Assembly: GCA_034231615.1 (NCBI GenBank) | Contig: CM067298.1 | Span: 63,332,387 to 63,396,386, forward strand | Length of the DNA stretch: 64,000 bases | Direction: 5' to 3' | From: Meghimatium bilineatum | Taxonomy: Eukaryota; Mollusca; Gastropoda; Stylommatophora; Philomycidae | In this document: positions 43,560 through 55,029 of the stretch, piece after piece | Layout: each line of letters starts with the position of its first letter | Numbering within the stretch: position 1 is the first letter of the stretch | Position numbers and translations under genes: made by a program | Notes under the pieces: model-generated | Told to the model about the DNA's origin: nothing | The model's input: only the letters and a program-made list of their open reading frames with translations | The model's database searches: none

Positions 43560-44040
43560 AATGGTTAAAGTTTATATGTCACTGAGTTTGCTTTCTGACA
43601 ACTTGATTATATTTCTCTGGCTAGTTTCCCGCTTTCTGGGGGGGGGGGGGGGGAGAACACTTCCTAAATATTTGAATTCTTTTGTTTGTTTTACTGCTTA
43701 GTCGACAGTTGAGATATATATTGCTGTTTGTTTCTTGCCTATTATTATAACTTCCATCTTTTAAATGTTGATTATCATGTTATACTTCTTACAACTATTG
43801 ACAGTGAGTGCATCTATGTGGATTTGCATGTTTTCTGCGTCATCATAAATCAGTCTTTGATCGTCCGAGAACAGAGGTTCATTGATTTCACTTGCATTTT
43901 CATCTATTGAGTTGTCTTCACTGTTTATATTTTCCACTTTTAGAATAATAGCTTGTTTCGTTATTCTATTCATATAGATATTGAAAAGTAAAGCGGAAAG
44001 CACACGGTCCTGTCTGTCCCCAGATTTATTTTCAAATGTT
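43560..44040 (-). pseudogene. LINE-J RT fragment
   Basis: The minus frame 43761-44003 reads VLSALLFNIYMNRITKQAI, INEPLFSDDQRLIYDDAEN and MQIHIDALTVNSCKKYNMII. This is RT from the QG..LSP.LF block through motif C (here FSDDQ for FADDQ). The downstream part (43570-43760) gives IYISTVD, KQTKEFKYLG. A poly(G) run at 43637-43653 interrupts it. Confidence 0.7.
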
Positions 44041-44049
44041 TTTTTAGTA

Positions 44050-44690
44050 TGAATTATTATGTATGCATAGTTTCAAACACGAATACAATACAAGTTCAAG
44101 GTACCATATACAAGTAATGCCGTGTGACAATGTGACATTGTTACAAACGATGGCAAAATGTCATTTGGATGAAATAAATGTAGAAAACACGTTCCTCCTT
44201 TAGTTGTATTGAATACCTGCTAGGACGATTATACAGAATCATCATGTAGAGGTGATTCACATAATCAACAATCCTGTATACTTTCTGACCTCTATTTGGG
44301 AAAACTAAGTGAATACGTGTTTACTCAGAGTACTATAAGTTCTGCTCTATTATCCAAAAAATAAAAATAAAAGTAGAAAGTGTTATCAAAAGTAGAAAGT
44401 GTTATCAAAAGTAGACGTTTATTGATGTTTCCTCTTAGTGATTGCAGTACTTCTTTATTTAAATGCATTAAGTCCTAGAGATTTACTTTCTTAGCAACCT
44501 TCGTTTCTAGTGCTAATTTTATTTGTATTATGAAAGTCCACCTGAAAGACCACATTTGCTACCGCAGTTCTAAGTAAGAAATCATCTTAATCCATCAACT
44601 AGCGGTTTGTAAACACTCTGGCTGAATACATTATCCTCTACACATGTTTATATGAATGTGTCCGATAATAACTTGGGCTATTTAGTACTC
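44050..44690. other. No gene seen
   Basis: AT-rich; AAAAGTAGAAAGTGTTATC is repeated twice near 44368-44410. The stretch separates two LINE-J-like fragments and may be an unrecognised insertion. Confidence 0.35.
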
Positions 44691-44699
44691 ATATTAATT

Positions 44700-45052
44700 T
44701 GATGAACATGATCCATGGTATGTTTTTTTTATGTGACTGATGACTGTTCGTCTACACCTGGTCGTATATATTATAGATATCATGCTTAATCTTCATAAAC
44801 GGTTGTGTCTCATTAGATGTCCGATATATGTTAGTATGCGCTATTTGATGTTCAGAACTTTGAGGACAACAATATAGATTCGTCTTTTTTGTCTATAATA
44901 TTCTTTGGACTTTTCTATAACAATTGATTTTGAATGCCGATATTCTATTTATCATTGCAGATGTCACTACCCACGTCTCACAACCATATATTGCTACTGG
45001 AAAGATGTATCTTCTTAATAGTTGCAACTGGACTGTGTTTGGTGTAGAATAA
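44700..45052 (-). pseudogene. LINE-J-like RT connection fragment
   Basis: Minus-strand TVQLQLLRRYIFPVAIYGCE, TWVVTSAMINRISAFKINCY, RKVQRIL is the common LINE block that follows the RT thumb. RTE-4 is inserted at its upstream side (45053). Confidence 0.65.
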
Positions 45053-45535
45053 TTATTAACATCTAAACAAATTACACACAAGTTAAAAATGAGAATTATA
45101 AAATGCTACATCTATTCCATATTAATGTATGGCTCAGAAACATGGACACTAAATAAACAATTAGAAGACAAAATTGATGCCTTTGAGATGTGGGTATATA
45201 GAAGAATAGGGAGAACATCATGGAAAGAGAAGAAAACAAATAAAGAGGTGCTAAAGACACTTAATATGAAGAAATAACTACTAAGAGAAAAAAAGAACAG
45301 GCAAATAAAATACTTTCGACACATTAATAGACATGACACCCTATTGAAGAACTTACTTGAGGGTAAAGTCAAAGGGAAGCGAGCAAGAGGTAGGCAGAGA
45401 TACAAGTGGGAGAGTAACATTACACGATGGACAGGTTGCAGTCTAGCAGAGTGCACCACCAAGACAAGAGACAGGAGATGTTGGAGATACGTTGCAGCCA
45501 ACCTTCGTTGCGGAGACGGCACTTAATGATGATGA
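45053..45535 (+). mobile_element. RTE-4: 5'-truncated RTE, cleanest copy, 12-bp duplication
   Basis: It is flanked by GGTGTAGAATAA at 45041-45052 and 45536-45547. Coding reads MRIIKCYIYSILMYGSETWT, FEMWVYRRIGRTSWKEKKTN, then a stop, GKVKGKRARGRQRYKWESNI, and ends WRYVAANLRCGDGT, followed by TGATGATGAG. It is 483 bp long. It serves as the reference for the RTE 3' end in this window. Confidence 0.9.
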
Positions 45536-45547
45536 GGTGTAGAATAA

Positions 45548-45750
45548 ACTGTTGGACTAGGGTTAGCGTTAAGGCTTATTGTTTATGGCTATTTTTATAG
45601 TTAACGATATAACTTAAAAGGTTATTGTTACGGTTAACCTCAGTGGTTAGGATTACGTTGCATTAGTTATAAAATTAAATGTTAGGATTAATATTACACG
45701 TATGTAGGTGGTAAATATTAGTCAAAAATGTTATATTGTTGAAAATACAA
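45548..45750. other. GGTTA-rich spacer
   Basis: Recurring GGTTAG/GTTAAGG words (ACTAGGGTTAGCGTTAAGG, CAGTGGTTAGGATTACG, ATGTTAGGATTAAT). No regular period. It could be decayed simple repeat; not a telomere array. Confidence 0.35.
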
Positions 45751-45754
45751 CCAT

Positions 45755-45912
45755 CATCTTTCTTCTTCATCAGCGTTCATTCTCAAACTCCCGCTATGTT
45801 TTTCTTGTAGCAGAACTACTAGATCTCCAGTAGGATGTAGTCCAGAGAATAGAATGCGTTGTGTCGCAGTTTTATTTGCGCCAATGGTCTGACACATCCG
45901 TCTTCGGCGGCA
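45755..45912 (-). mobile_element. SINE-G fragment
   Basis: Plus-strand TTCTTCTTCATCAGCGTTCA, TCTCAAACTCCCGCTA, AGTAGGATGTAGTCCAGAG, ATGCGTTGTGTCGC, GGTCTGACACATCCGTCTTC is SINE-G reversed. Same subtype as 5925-6090. Confidence 0.8.
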
Positions 45913-45914
45913 AC

Positions 45915-46580
45915 AATCTGAATATTTCTTTACGAGAAGACACTTTCGTTAAATTCGATGTAACAGAAGTACATTTTGTGAGGAGTAGGAGAGGTTCCAT
46001 CACTCGACAAACAATACATCTGACTAGTACATATACAATTACAGCTATACATATAAATTATGTAAAGTCTCTTGGTCGCATACGACGGCATACATGAAAC
46101 AGGTATAGCGAAACGGTCAACAAAAAACTCATTATGTGCGCTAAATGAAAAATCATAAATTATATAATTTTACATTTCAAACAGACTAAGATGACGTTTC
46201 ATGTAAAATTACCTTTATTAGACAAATAGCATAATATGTCTAATAAACAGGCACACCTTGCTAAGGCATCATTATAATGTCTATGACAAAATATCCCATC
46301 CGGTAGAGAAAATTGGTATTAAAGTTGAGAGAACTTACAAAGAGATCAATACGCGTAAGATTATATAAGTAGTTGTGAACTGACGTATCACAATGAAACA
46401 TTATGGCATTCAGACAATTCGAAATATGTATTGACGTGTATTGAACTGCAAGAAAAGAGACAAAATTCAATCCAAATACATCATACTGTCAATACTGCAT
46501 GTTACCAGTTCAGGTGTTACAGGGAGGGGATTGTATAGCTGTGTGATAAAAGCCGCATGTTCTTGCTGTCGCCACGTCAT
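45915..46580. other. No gene; possible PLE end at 46190-46225
   Basis: GATGACGTTTCATGTAAAAT and TACCTTTATTAGACAAAT resembles the complement of the PLE terminal pattern (GACGTTTCATCC...GCCTTTATCAAGAC). Otherwise AT-rich and featureless. Confidence 0.35.
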
Positions 46581-46584
46581 GTAC

Positions 46585-46705
46585 AGGGTGAGTTTTTTAA
46601 TTTACCCTCCGACAGAAAAAAACCCAGTCCTTACCGGGGATCGAACTCTAGACCTCACTCGTGTGAGACTAGCGTTTTAACCTCTCGGCCATGCACCACA
46701 CTACA
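46585..46705 (-). mobile_element. tRNA-derived SINE with Ser/Leu-like head
   Basis: On the minus strand GCATGGCCGAGAGGTTAAAA, CGCTAGTCTCACAC is a good A-box and anticodon arm, and AGAGTTCGATCCCC is a good B box, with a gap long enough for a class II (Ser/Leu) variable arm. After the B box the text leaves tRNA (GGTAAGGACTGGGTTTTTTT). I cannot exclude a decayed tRNA gene. A possible remnant of the same head lies near 50625-50660 (minus). Confidence 0.5.
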
Positions 46706-46709
46706 CATA

Positions 46710-48195
46710 CACAAGACATCATATACAGTGTCTAAATTAATGGTTAAAAAAACCAATATAAACGAATTATTACACTTCTGAATCAACTTTAAATGTATCT
46801 GCCTCCGCGTATAAATACTATCGATGTCAAATGTCATTTAAACATGAGTACTTGCACAGACAGCCTCTGAATTTATTAATCAATAGTTATTTGGTTCAAT
46901 GGTCAGGGATCACATCACTGTCTCTTCCGAATCTCATCACATGTTACGTGAATTTGAATCGTTCATTGCTAGAAGCCAGTACAGAAGATCAGTGCCAGAT
47001 CTATCATATACACAATGTGTATCCTGTTTATATGTAGCTCTTATGAAACCATTAATCACATCATATAAAAAAATAAATATGGTGTGCATATCCTGGAAAA
47101 TGTGGGATTCAATTTCTCTGGGAATTGAGAGAATACACAAGATATGATTCATGTTAATATTTTGCTCCGATAAACACAATCAACATTCATTTGAATACAT
47201 CTTAATTGGCTTTTGATCTTGATGAACGATAGCATCCAAACTTCCTCCCATGAAAGCACATTTACACGTGAATCTCTCTTTTATGTGGAATCAATGTTTT
47301 CTCTTTCGTTGTGTCGATTCAGAGTTTGTAGAAATGAGAAATGGTTCGTTAAGTCAAATCATGTTCACATCACATATACAAAACCGCATTCACATCACTT
47401 AAGTATTTGTGTGTGTAATCTATTGTTACGTTTAATGATTATATTTCGCTGTAACAGCACTCGGAATAGAACCATATGCAATAGTTCAACTTGTATCATC
47501 TCAACTGTGATGAAGAATATGAAGAGAAATAATTAATAAAAAGTTGTAAATGGATTACACTGTTATATGAAGTTACACGTAGACATTTTACGTTGTGTAT
47601 ATTGTAAAATGAAATTATTCCATCTTAGAATCAGAATGTTTGAATGTCTACGATCGAAAAGGACGTGTTTCAAAAGACTTAAGACTTAATCAGTGAAACG
47701 CCAATTTAATCACACTTTCGACATTTAAAGCAAGTAATATAGAATGTCGAATAAAGGTCTGATCATCCCCAATGTCTTTAAAGGTCTTTATGTGAACATA
47801 TGTTTTCGGAAACAACTATTTTAAGCACACATACAATCATTGTACAAGATAATACCTTCTTGGACCTTAACATGTAATATACACATTAGTATAATACTTA
47901 TTTAACACTGCTTTAGAATAACTAGATCAAAGTATCACGCAGTTATTTCATTTAACAGAATGCAACTAAGAGCCTGCACCATTCCCTCTAGTGAAATAGA
48001 CATCAGCCTTGTAAATATGACAATCAGGAAAGTTGACAGTTGTCTTGGGCCTATACTGGTTTTGATCTCAGCATCGCCATATAAAAAATAGTAGCAATAT
48101 AGCAACCACCAACAAATCTATGAATTCTGCGTGGTCTCAGGTTGGAAACACATGTGAAGGTCTAAAATGCAGTCATTCTTAATATGTTTTTATAC
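46710..48195. other. No feature seen
   Basis: AT-rich. Overlapping short frames at 46831-47180 and 47213-47536 show no motifs. Confidence 0.4.
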
Positions 48196-48208
48196 ATTGC
48201 ACAACCCT

Positions 48209-48784
48209 GAAATGTTTACGGCTTCCGCCAAAATGGCCGACTAGAACGAATGTGTTCTCGTTACGGTGCTCGATTAACAGTTGTTCCTTCACGAAAGTAA
48301 TGGCAACCTACGGGAATATTGTGCCTAGAAACTTCCAATGGATTAATCTAACTTTTTCTCTAGGATTGTGGTCTTATACGGCTGTGAAACATGGACATAA
48401 AATAAAACAGCGGCAAAGAAGATCAACGCCTTCGAGCTGAAATGCTACAGGAAGATACTTAGAATATCATGGAAAGATAAAATCAGAAACTCAGACATTA
48501 TAAACACATTGAATATTCCAGAGTGTTGGTTACTAAATACAATAACACAAAGAAAACTACGCCTGTTTGGTCATATAAAGAGACACAACTGTTTAGAGAG
48601 ACAAATAATGGAGGGAAGAGTACATGGGAAGAGGAGAAAGGACAGACCAAGAAGACGATGGACTGACGACATTAAAGATGACATGAATACATCGCTAGAA
48701 AATGCAAGCCACATCGCCCAAGACAGAGATAGGGTCAGAGAGTTTATTGGGAAGACAACGTTTTGGAAGGAATACGTCACATGA
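48209..48784 (+). mobile_element. LINE-F derivative, copy A: 5' leader joined to RT C-terminus
   Basis: Flanks CACAACCCT (48200-48208) and CACAATCCT (48785-48793) look like a 9-bp target duplication with one change. The first ~130 bp (CTTCCGCCAAAATGGCCGAC, then ATGTGTTCTC, GTAATGGCAACCTA, TAGAAACTTCCAATGG) are non-coding. Near 48360 this joins RT connection sequence (GGTCTTATACGGCTGTGAAA). The element ends at the stop codon of the RT tail with no 3' untranslated region or poly(A). Copy B (58709-59103) begins at the same base, so this is a defined short element, not a random truncation. Confidence 0.75.
48509..48784 (+). pseudogene. RT C-terminal tail in LINE-F derivative A
   Basis: A 91-codon frame: MNIPECWLLNTITQRKLRLF, GHIKRHNCLERQIMEGRV, RRKDRPRRRWTDDIKDDMN, then FIGKTTFWKEYVT and stop. 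It is the C-terminal tail of a LINE RT. Upstream, 48390-48500 continues the same protein in frame pieces (INAFELKCYRKILRISW). It lacks all catalytic motifs. Confidence 0.7.
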
Positions 48785-48849
48785 CACAATCCTTAATATA
48801 GAACGTTCTTATGTGTACAACGGTGGAAAGAATTTCTAAAATAGATAAA

Positions 48850-49265
48850 TTTCAAAAATCCAATACGGAAATCCAGCACGTTTATCAATCATGTTTTCCT
48901 CATGCCAGACGATTTTTTCGAAAGAGATTATTTTATGGTGTGCAGTGCTTAGGTAAATGTTCGAATGAATACCAGAAAAAGACCACATGAAGACATCTCT
49001 TAAGCATTTTAACATTGAACCAAGCTATTTGGAAACCTATGCTATTGACAGCCGAACCTGGTATGGTCAGATTAGTGTTGCAATTTACAGAAGAAATATA
49101 TTATGAAAAGATTAGAACATTGCAGGAACTATGAAAGAAATGAAAACACAATAAGACATCAGCTGTTCCGTAACTTTTAAATTCATATTCATACCGCAAC
49201 AGATTTTCAACAGGAGAATTGTACTCCTGAGTCATCTGTGAACATGACCTATTTGTTTACGATGG
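48850..49265 (+). pseudogene. Zinc-finger-type LINE tail, second copy
   Basis: Frames read in pieces: MFSSCQTIF/PHARRFFRKRLFYGV, then RPHEDISLKHFNIEPSYLET, and near 49190 FNRRIVLLSHL. This follows the block order of the LINE tail at 27770-28260 (PKRLFYG..., RYKD.LK..., final C2H2). It is more decayed; both finger cysteines are gone. Confidence 0.5.
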
Positions 49266-49269
49266 AGGA

Positions 49270-50085
49270 ACATCATCTTCATACACCTATTGTGTTATCA
49301 ATTAAAGGGATTCCAATGATAACAAAAGAAAGATTCTGTCAAATGGCAAGCATATCAAATAGAGTATATTCTATTGCTAGAAAAATGTATATGAATACTT
49401 TCGGTTCTTGTTAGGAACGCGTGACTCCTTATTTGATTATTTACCTTGATAATATTTGTCAGTTTATGTTTATCCATTTTAAGTATACATTTATTTAGGG
49501 TTAGAGTAAGTTAAGTAAAACACAACTCTCCTAACCCTAGCCATAAACAACTTTGTAATGAAATTAATAAAAGATGAACATAAATTGCAAACATTGCTAG
49601 AGGAAATAATTAAAATAGGGAGGCACGAGCTATAAACAATGAGCATATTTCCTGTAGTGTGTTAATAACAACAATATGTTTAGACATCGCCAAAATCTAA
49701 CAAATGTTTGATGGATATTTGTACACAGATTTAATCTCCATTACAGAACAGCTTAGCCAAATAATCAGAATGAAAGACCATTTTCTCATAAATGTACAAA
49801 ATTAATGGAAACATGTTGTCAAATCACTTGACATTTATACCAGGATGTATTTAAGAAAGGCAATTAGAAATTTGGAGTTAGAAAGATGTCGTAGCGTCAT
49901 CTTCTCTGAGGATGTTCTCAGCCACAAACGCTAATCGTTTGGATACACATACAAAAAGCTGATGAACCGACAAAAACACAAGGAGCACGAAATTAGCAGT
50001 TAACAGATTAGGAATGAAAATACATTACGTAAAACCGATGAGCACATTGCAAACGATCACGAAATGTGTAAACATAATTACTGTA
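49270..50085. other. No feature seen
   Basis: AT-rich with no recognisable element. Confidence 0.35.
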
Positions 50086-50089
50086 TTAT

Positions 50090-50465
50090 TTAGTCTGTCC
50101 GCTATGGGGCGGAGAGATACAAGAGTGCATTTGTGACTGCCAAGATTTTGTGATTCAGTCGCAAGACGTGATTTATAAGCAATCGCTCGTCTGTTGCAAG
50201 GGCCCGATAGGGGAGCAAAGAATAGCAACACTGTTTACCTTCCACGCATGTCGTAAAAGGCGGCTAAGGAGGTTATGTGATGGAGTTAGCTGTCCAAAAC
50301 CATATAGGGTCAGTGACCCAAAGCTATGCTGAAGTCAGATGTGTCAGACCGAAAGGCGCAGATATCGCAGCAATGCTGTAAAACATGATACAACGCATTC
50401 CGTTCTCCGGACTACATCCTGCTAATCTGGAGGAGTTTGAGAACGAACACAGAAGAAGAAGAAGA
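50090..50465 (+). mobile_element. SINE-G, longest copy
   Basis: The left end (about 50095-50165) may be a tRNA-derived head: CTATGGGGCGGAGAGATACA where an A box would be and GATTCAGTCGC where a B box would be, aligning loosely with the SINE-T head. The body runs GGGCCCGATAGGGGAGCAAA, TTTACCTTCCACGCATGTCG, GTCAGTGACCC, GAAGTCAGATGTGTCAGACC, ACGCATTCCGTTCTCCGGAC, ATCCTGCTAATCTGGAGGAG, and ends with AGAAGAAGAAGAAG. About 370 bp; this is my reference for the family. Confidence 0.8.
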
Positions 50466-50469
50466 TAAG

Positions 50470-51115
50470 AAATAATATGGAGTGCAACATCTATGCCGAC
50501 TTTATCCACGGATGAGGATATCTCTTTGTTTTATCGCGCCATACTATTTTTAGTTACTATATATTACAAAGACTTTCAAACAAAAGTCATAAACATAGCT
50601 GGATTCTGTATCTTTTAGTTTTGAGACCAGTGATCTATCTTCGCGGCCATGTACTACAGTTAATTTATAAATACATATTACAATTTAATAGATACGCTAC
50701 CTCAATGTCTTTCAAATTTAGAGTGAATTGCCCCCAGTAAACTCTTTGACAAAACCCTACAACATATCCATAATTCAGCGTATCCACTCGCCTGTTTGTT
50801 GAAAACTTAAATCCATTAATTTTATTACTTTCTGTTACACAATGTAGAATAGGATGCCTAAAACATACAATAACTTGTCAAAAAAAGGAAATGGATTTTA
50901 ATTATTTGATTCCCCATGCGGTTTTGAGATATTGTCTAAATATTAATTTTGATAAATGTATATGCTTTTATGATTACTGTAGACTGATATAACTATATTT
51001 TGCATAGTGTTACTTTGTAAAAAATATAATCACATTTCACTGTGTAGACCTAATCAATATTTACATTTGCTTTTATGGACGCATTGTCCCTGAAATATGA
51101 AGTTTCCAACCTAAT
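50470..51115. other. No gene seen
   Basis: AT-rich. A weak tRNA-like remnant on the minus strand near 50625-50660. Confidence 0.3.
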
Positions 51116-51119
51116 GAAG

Positions 51120-51258
51120 TTCTACATTCGGACCATTCGGGAATCTATGAAATAATGTTGGTCGTAATACTGTCAGTTACAAATAATAATTAGTAAAAAT
51201 TATTACATCAGTCAAACATGATTGGGTGATGGCTACATCCCAAATATATGATTAAAAA
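51120..51258 (+). mobile_element. SINE-T remnant
   Basis: ACATTCGGACCATTCGGGAA and later GATTGGGTGATGGCTACATC match the body of SINE-T (ATCCGGACCGTTCAGAAAG; TGGGTTGATAGCTACGTCC) with a 30-bp AT-rich expansion between. The tRNA head is missing. Confidence 0.5.
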
Positions 51259-51259
51259 A

Positions 51260-51975
51260 ATAACTATTTCTATCCCAGCAATAACAAATGTAAGTAAAAT
51301 TACTTTGCATACACATGATCAGAGGCATACATATAATTTGCATTTATCTATCTGCATCCAAATTAAAAATTGGTGTTCTTATGACAGACTGTCGGACTTA
51401 CCGGGAGTCGGACAAGAAAAATTAACGAAGGATAATAATACAATTTTCTTTTCTTTTTTTTGCTCAGATAGTACTTTTAAAAAGTAAAGAAAAACAATAG
51501 ACATGATACAAAAATAAATTTACTAATTGTTGACGAAACAGGGTTATGGACAGAGATAATTATCGTGAATATTCAACCAGCCGTGCCCCAACACGAGTGT
51601 GGTAGAGGAGAATAAAATATTGCCAAAACTATTAATTTAAGAAAGGATGCGTATAGATTAGAATATTATGGAAGAGATTGCTGACAACCTTGAGTGGCAC
51701 AAACTAGAGTAAAACTAAATTAGTAAGAAAAACATTTGCGGACAAAGCGTGAATACACATAAGTATTCAGCAAGATAGAGATTAAAAAAACGATCAAAAC
51801 CTTAACATAATGGATTGTAATCAATTTTAATTATCAATCGTTCATTCGTCAGTAACTAAGAAAAAGGTCAGTTATGTAGCAAACGATTATCGGGGAACTG
51901 TCCATGAAGCAGGGCATGATTCCTCGAAAGCTATAGTTTTTATCAAGATGATTGTTAGAGTGCAAATTGTACAAC
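51260..51975. other. No feature seen
   Basis: AT-rich with no recognisable element. Confidence 0.35.
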
Positions 51976-51978
51976 TTC

Positions 51979-52231
51979 ATGTCGGGAGAATTCGTCGAAT
52001 GTCGGAATTTTTAGGAGCTCCTATGTTATTGTAAAGTATTAATATTGTTAATTCTAGAGTGAATATTGTTAATTCTAGTAATATAGATAGAATATTAGCA
52101 TTAGGAGTGAGTAGGCGTAGTTGTCATACATGCGTATATGTTAGAAGTAAATTAGCAGTAGAAAGGTTATTAATCTGTTTATAAAAAATTAATAAACTAT
52201 TTAGGTATTTGTTTAGGTCGTCGAGAACGTT
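51979..52231 (+). other. Weak solo-LTR candidate
   Basis: It starts TGTCGGGAGAATTCGTCG, ends GTCGTCGAGAACGTTACA, and contains TTTATAAAA and AATAAACT in the right order for a promoter and poly(A) signal. It has the TG...CA ends of an LTR. No matching second copy, no primer-binding site and no target duplication are seen. A direct repeat (GAATATTGTTAATTCTAG twice, 52030-52080) lies inside. Confidence 0.25.
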
Positions 52232-53505
52232 ACACCACGTATGATTCACCTTTTATGAAAATGAGTCTGAAAGAATATAATCTTCCCAGAATATGAAATA
52301 TTCTGCTGGCTTGGCCGGAGGGAGATAAAGTTTAACAGAGTGATAAAATTCGAGACAACGAGAAATCTCTCCTACGAAATCTTTGTCCTAGAATAGAGGT
52401 AGAGAAAGTGAGAAGCTATGTTCTCAAACTTCGTCATATGCTCAATGCATCAGTGCATTGTGCATACTGTGAGATTGTATTACTCACCACCGAAGAGTTA
52501 GTTTAGTCATTTGTTAGGTTTCAAAGATGTTGTTAGATCTCTGAAACGTGATTGATCGCCTAGTGTTATAGAATGGGGCATATGGTGTCTTTGTATTAAC
52601 TATAAGGAGGGCTAAATTTGCAGAGGAAGTATTTGTAGTTTCTTTTCGTGAAACTGCAGCATACTTTTAAGAAGTCTTACCAGCGTTTCAGGGTTTCAGC
52701 CTTTTTGAAGAATTATTTACACAGTGAACTTGTATGAAGAGCTACTCAATTCTCTAGCTTGTTTTCGGGATACAACCAGCCGGAGGTCTTGAATTTGGAT
52801 GAACCTGATGTCTTTTCTTGAAGACCCAGCCAGTGAACGTTACCTTGGGAGCAATCGTCTTCGGGAGTGCAAGGTCCTTTTTCAAGCTATTTGGTTGGCT
52901 TAGTGAATAAACTGTGAGACTGAATTATCACAGTCACACCCCTTGTTAAGTTGTGTAATTTCATTTTCCCAATGGATGCGCCAAATTTATGAACAGTGAA
53001 TACTACGTTATCAATGTCACCACCATCCTTATTTTCGATCTTATTTGGATAGCCGAACCAATCATATAATTAATCTCAATAACTGCGAACTATTGACTTG
53101 AAGAACATGTTTGACTATTAATGCATTTTTGAAATAGTGTTTTTAGTGATAAGTGGTTAGCTCGGATATCCCTTGATTTGATGTTAGAAACAATAAGCGA
53201 TCAGCCTATTATAGAGAATGAACTGCCTACAGGGAATCAACAGCTCTTGATCCTTCAATCTCAACATTATTCTTCCTGACCTCCCTTCAAGTCTCGGTGA
53301 CTTCATATAGCCCACGTTCAGAACCACTGATATTGTATATACTTACATTCACAATTTAAAACCATAGTGAAATTTACATTGAAAGTCTGCAAATAAATGT
53401 GTTTGTGTATTTCACAATATGTCTGATATTGGGTTTACTTTTCGTATCATTTTATTGTGTTGTGTTTCTGCATTGGACAGCATCAAATATATAATTAATA
53501 CATAA
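52232..53505. other. No feature recognised
   Basis: Less AT-rich than usual for this window, particularly 52600-52970, with no repeat partner in the window and no convincing frame. It may hold single-copy or unrecognised element sequence. Confidence 0.3.
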
Positions 53506-53510
53506 TACTT

Positions 53511-53511
<1 letters not shown>

Positions 53512-53588
<77 letters not shown>

Positions 53589-53612
53589 CGCGCGTGTGTG
53601 CACGTGTGTGTA
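53512..53612. repeat. TA/TG compound microsatellite
   Basis: A long TA run followed by TGTGTG and CGCGTG units. The minus strand is translated as a chance tyrosine-isoleucine run. Confidence 0.95.
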
Positions 53613-53614
53613 TA

Positions 53615-54010
53615 ATCAAGCACATTTAGGAATTGACTCCACATAATAAAAATACTATACGTAAATATAAGAATATTAATACATTATGCTCCTTTGAGAC
53701 ACATGCACTATTAATTTAATATGAAAGATTGCTAGCATTCGTATAATAAAATATGGATTTAGCAGAGCTAATATATCACAGTTGAATGTATCAGTAATTT
53801 TTCACATCTGTAGTATTATCTGGATTTTAGTGCTTCTGAAATCCTCATCCCGTGGTACTTTGTATGTTTATCTACTAAATACTCATGATATAAAACAAGA
53901 AATCTAGGTATCTCATGATCTCGAAATGCTTGTGGTAGTGTCTATTGTGTAATACATTTCAGGTTATTTGATACCATACTCTGATATTTGAATAATATGT
54001 GTCAATGAAA
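53615..54010. other. No feature seen
   Basis: AT-rich. Confidence 0.35.
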
Positions 54011-54014
54011 TAAG

Positions 54015-54700
54015 TTCAAGTAAAGAGCTGCATGATCACAGAAACCTATTCAACAAAAACTGCCTAAATCACAACATAAAGACATAAAAACCAAATCAAA
54101 ACAGAAAAGACATAGACAATCTCTATAGGCAGAGAACGCAATATATTCAAAATAAGGAGAAATAATCAATTACTTAAACAAGTGGACGAGTTGAAATATC
54201 TTGGGCACTTTTTAGACGATGGAAGAATGAACATAGAGATCGAGAAAAAATTCAAAAAGTCAAGTACGCTATTTATGAACTTGAACCAATTTTGAAATAC
54301 GAATCTATCCCACTGGAAACCAAAAGACAAATAATACATTCAATCGTTATACTCACATTGTGTTATCAATGTCAAGCATGGGCACTAATAAAAGAACAAA
54401 AGAAACCTTAATGCATGCGAAATAAGGTGTCTAAGAAAATCAGCAAACATCAAGAAGAGATAATATGATGAATGAAAAAAATGACAAGAACTGTTAGAAC
54501 AACATCATTGATGGAATACATTTAAAAACTGAGACTGAAATGGTTTGCCCACTTAATGATAAAGACCCCTAAATGACCAGCCGCAAGAGCATACAACATG
54601 AACATTGAAACAGCAAGAAACAGGGGAAGACCAAGAAGAAAGTGGATTGAAGAGATAAAGACGCAGAAAAGTCATCAAAAAAGGCATTACTATGGGCCTG
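54015..54700 (+). pseudogene. LINE-G, second copy with intact PLE target site
   Basis: Begins AAGTAAAGAGCTGCATGATC as in LINE-G at 39399. It continues VDELKYLGHFLDDGRMNIEI (54180-54240), then ILKYESIPLETKRQI, LCYQCQAWALIKEQK and tail RRKWIEEIK. Near 54222 it reads GACGATGGAAGAATGAACAT, the undisturbed version of the site split by the PLE. Several frameshifts. A REEI-type tail ends near 54700. Confidence 0.75.
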
Positions 54701-55029
54701 AAAAACATACCATAATTACACACAGTGATATTACATCGCTTGAACTGGAGAGCACAGGTTTCTACCATATACAAAGTGTTCGCGGTTGAAGGAACACAGA
54801 TGCATAGGTACATGTTCCTTGATCAAACCACAACTTGCTCTATTATGTGTGTACTAATTTTAATATATAATACACGATTTACAAGAATATGTTTTTATAA
54901 TTTATCGAAATTTATTCGCAAAATGTGTAGCTAGTGTTTTATGTTACAAATTATCCTTATGTTTGCATTAGAGATAACTGGGTTGGTGATACGGTTGTGA
55001 ATATACAGTTATTAACAGACATAATTAAT

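Noticed and set aside
45548..45700. Interstitial telomere (TTAGGG) array
   Set aside because: GGTTAG-like words occur but without a regular six-base period.
46610..46700. Functional tRNA-Ser/Leu gene
   Set aside because: A and B boxes look good, but no acceptor stem pairing is evident and the sequence leaves the tRNA pattern after the B box; a SINE head fits better.
53412..53603. Frame encoding an alternating Tyr-Ile stretch
   Set aside because: Translation of a TA/TG microsatellite.
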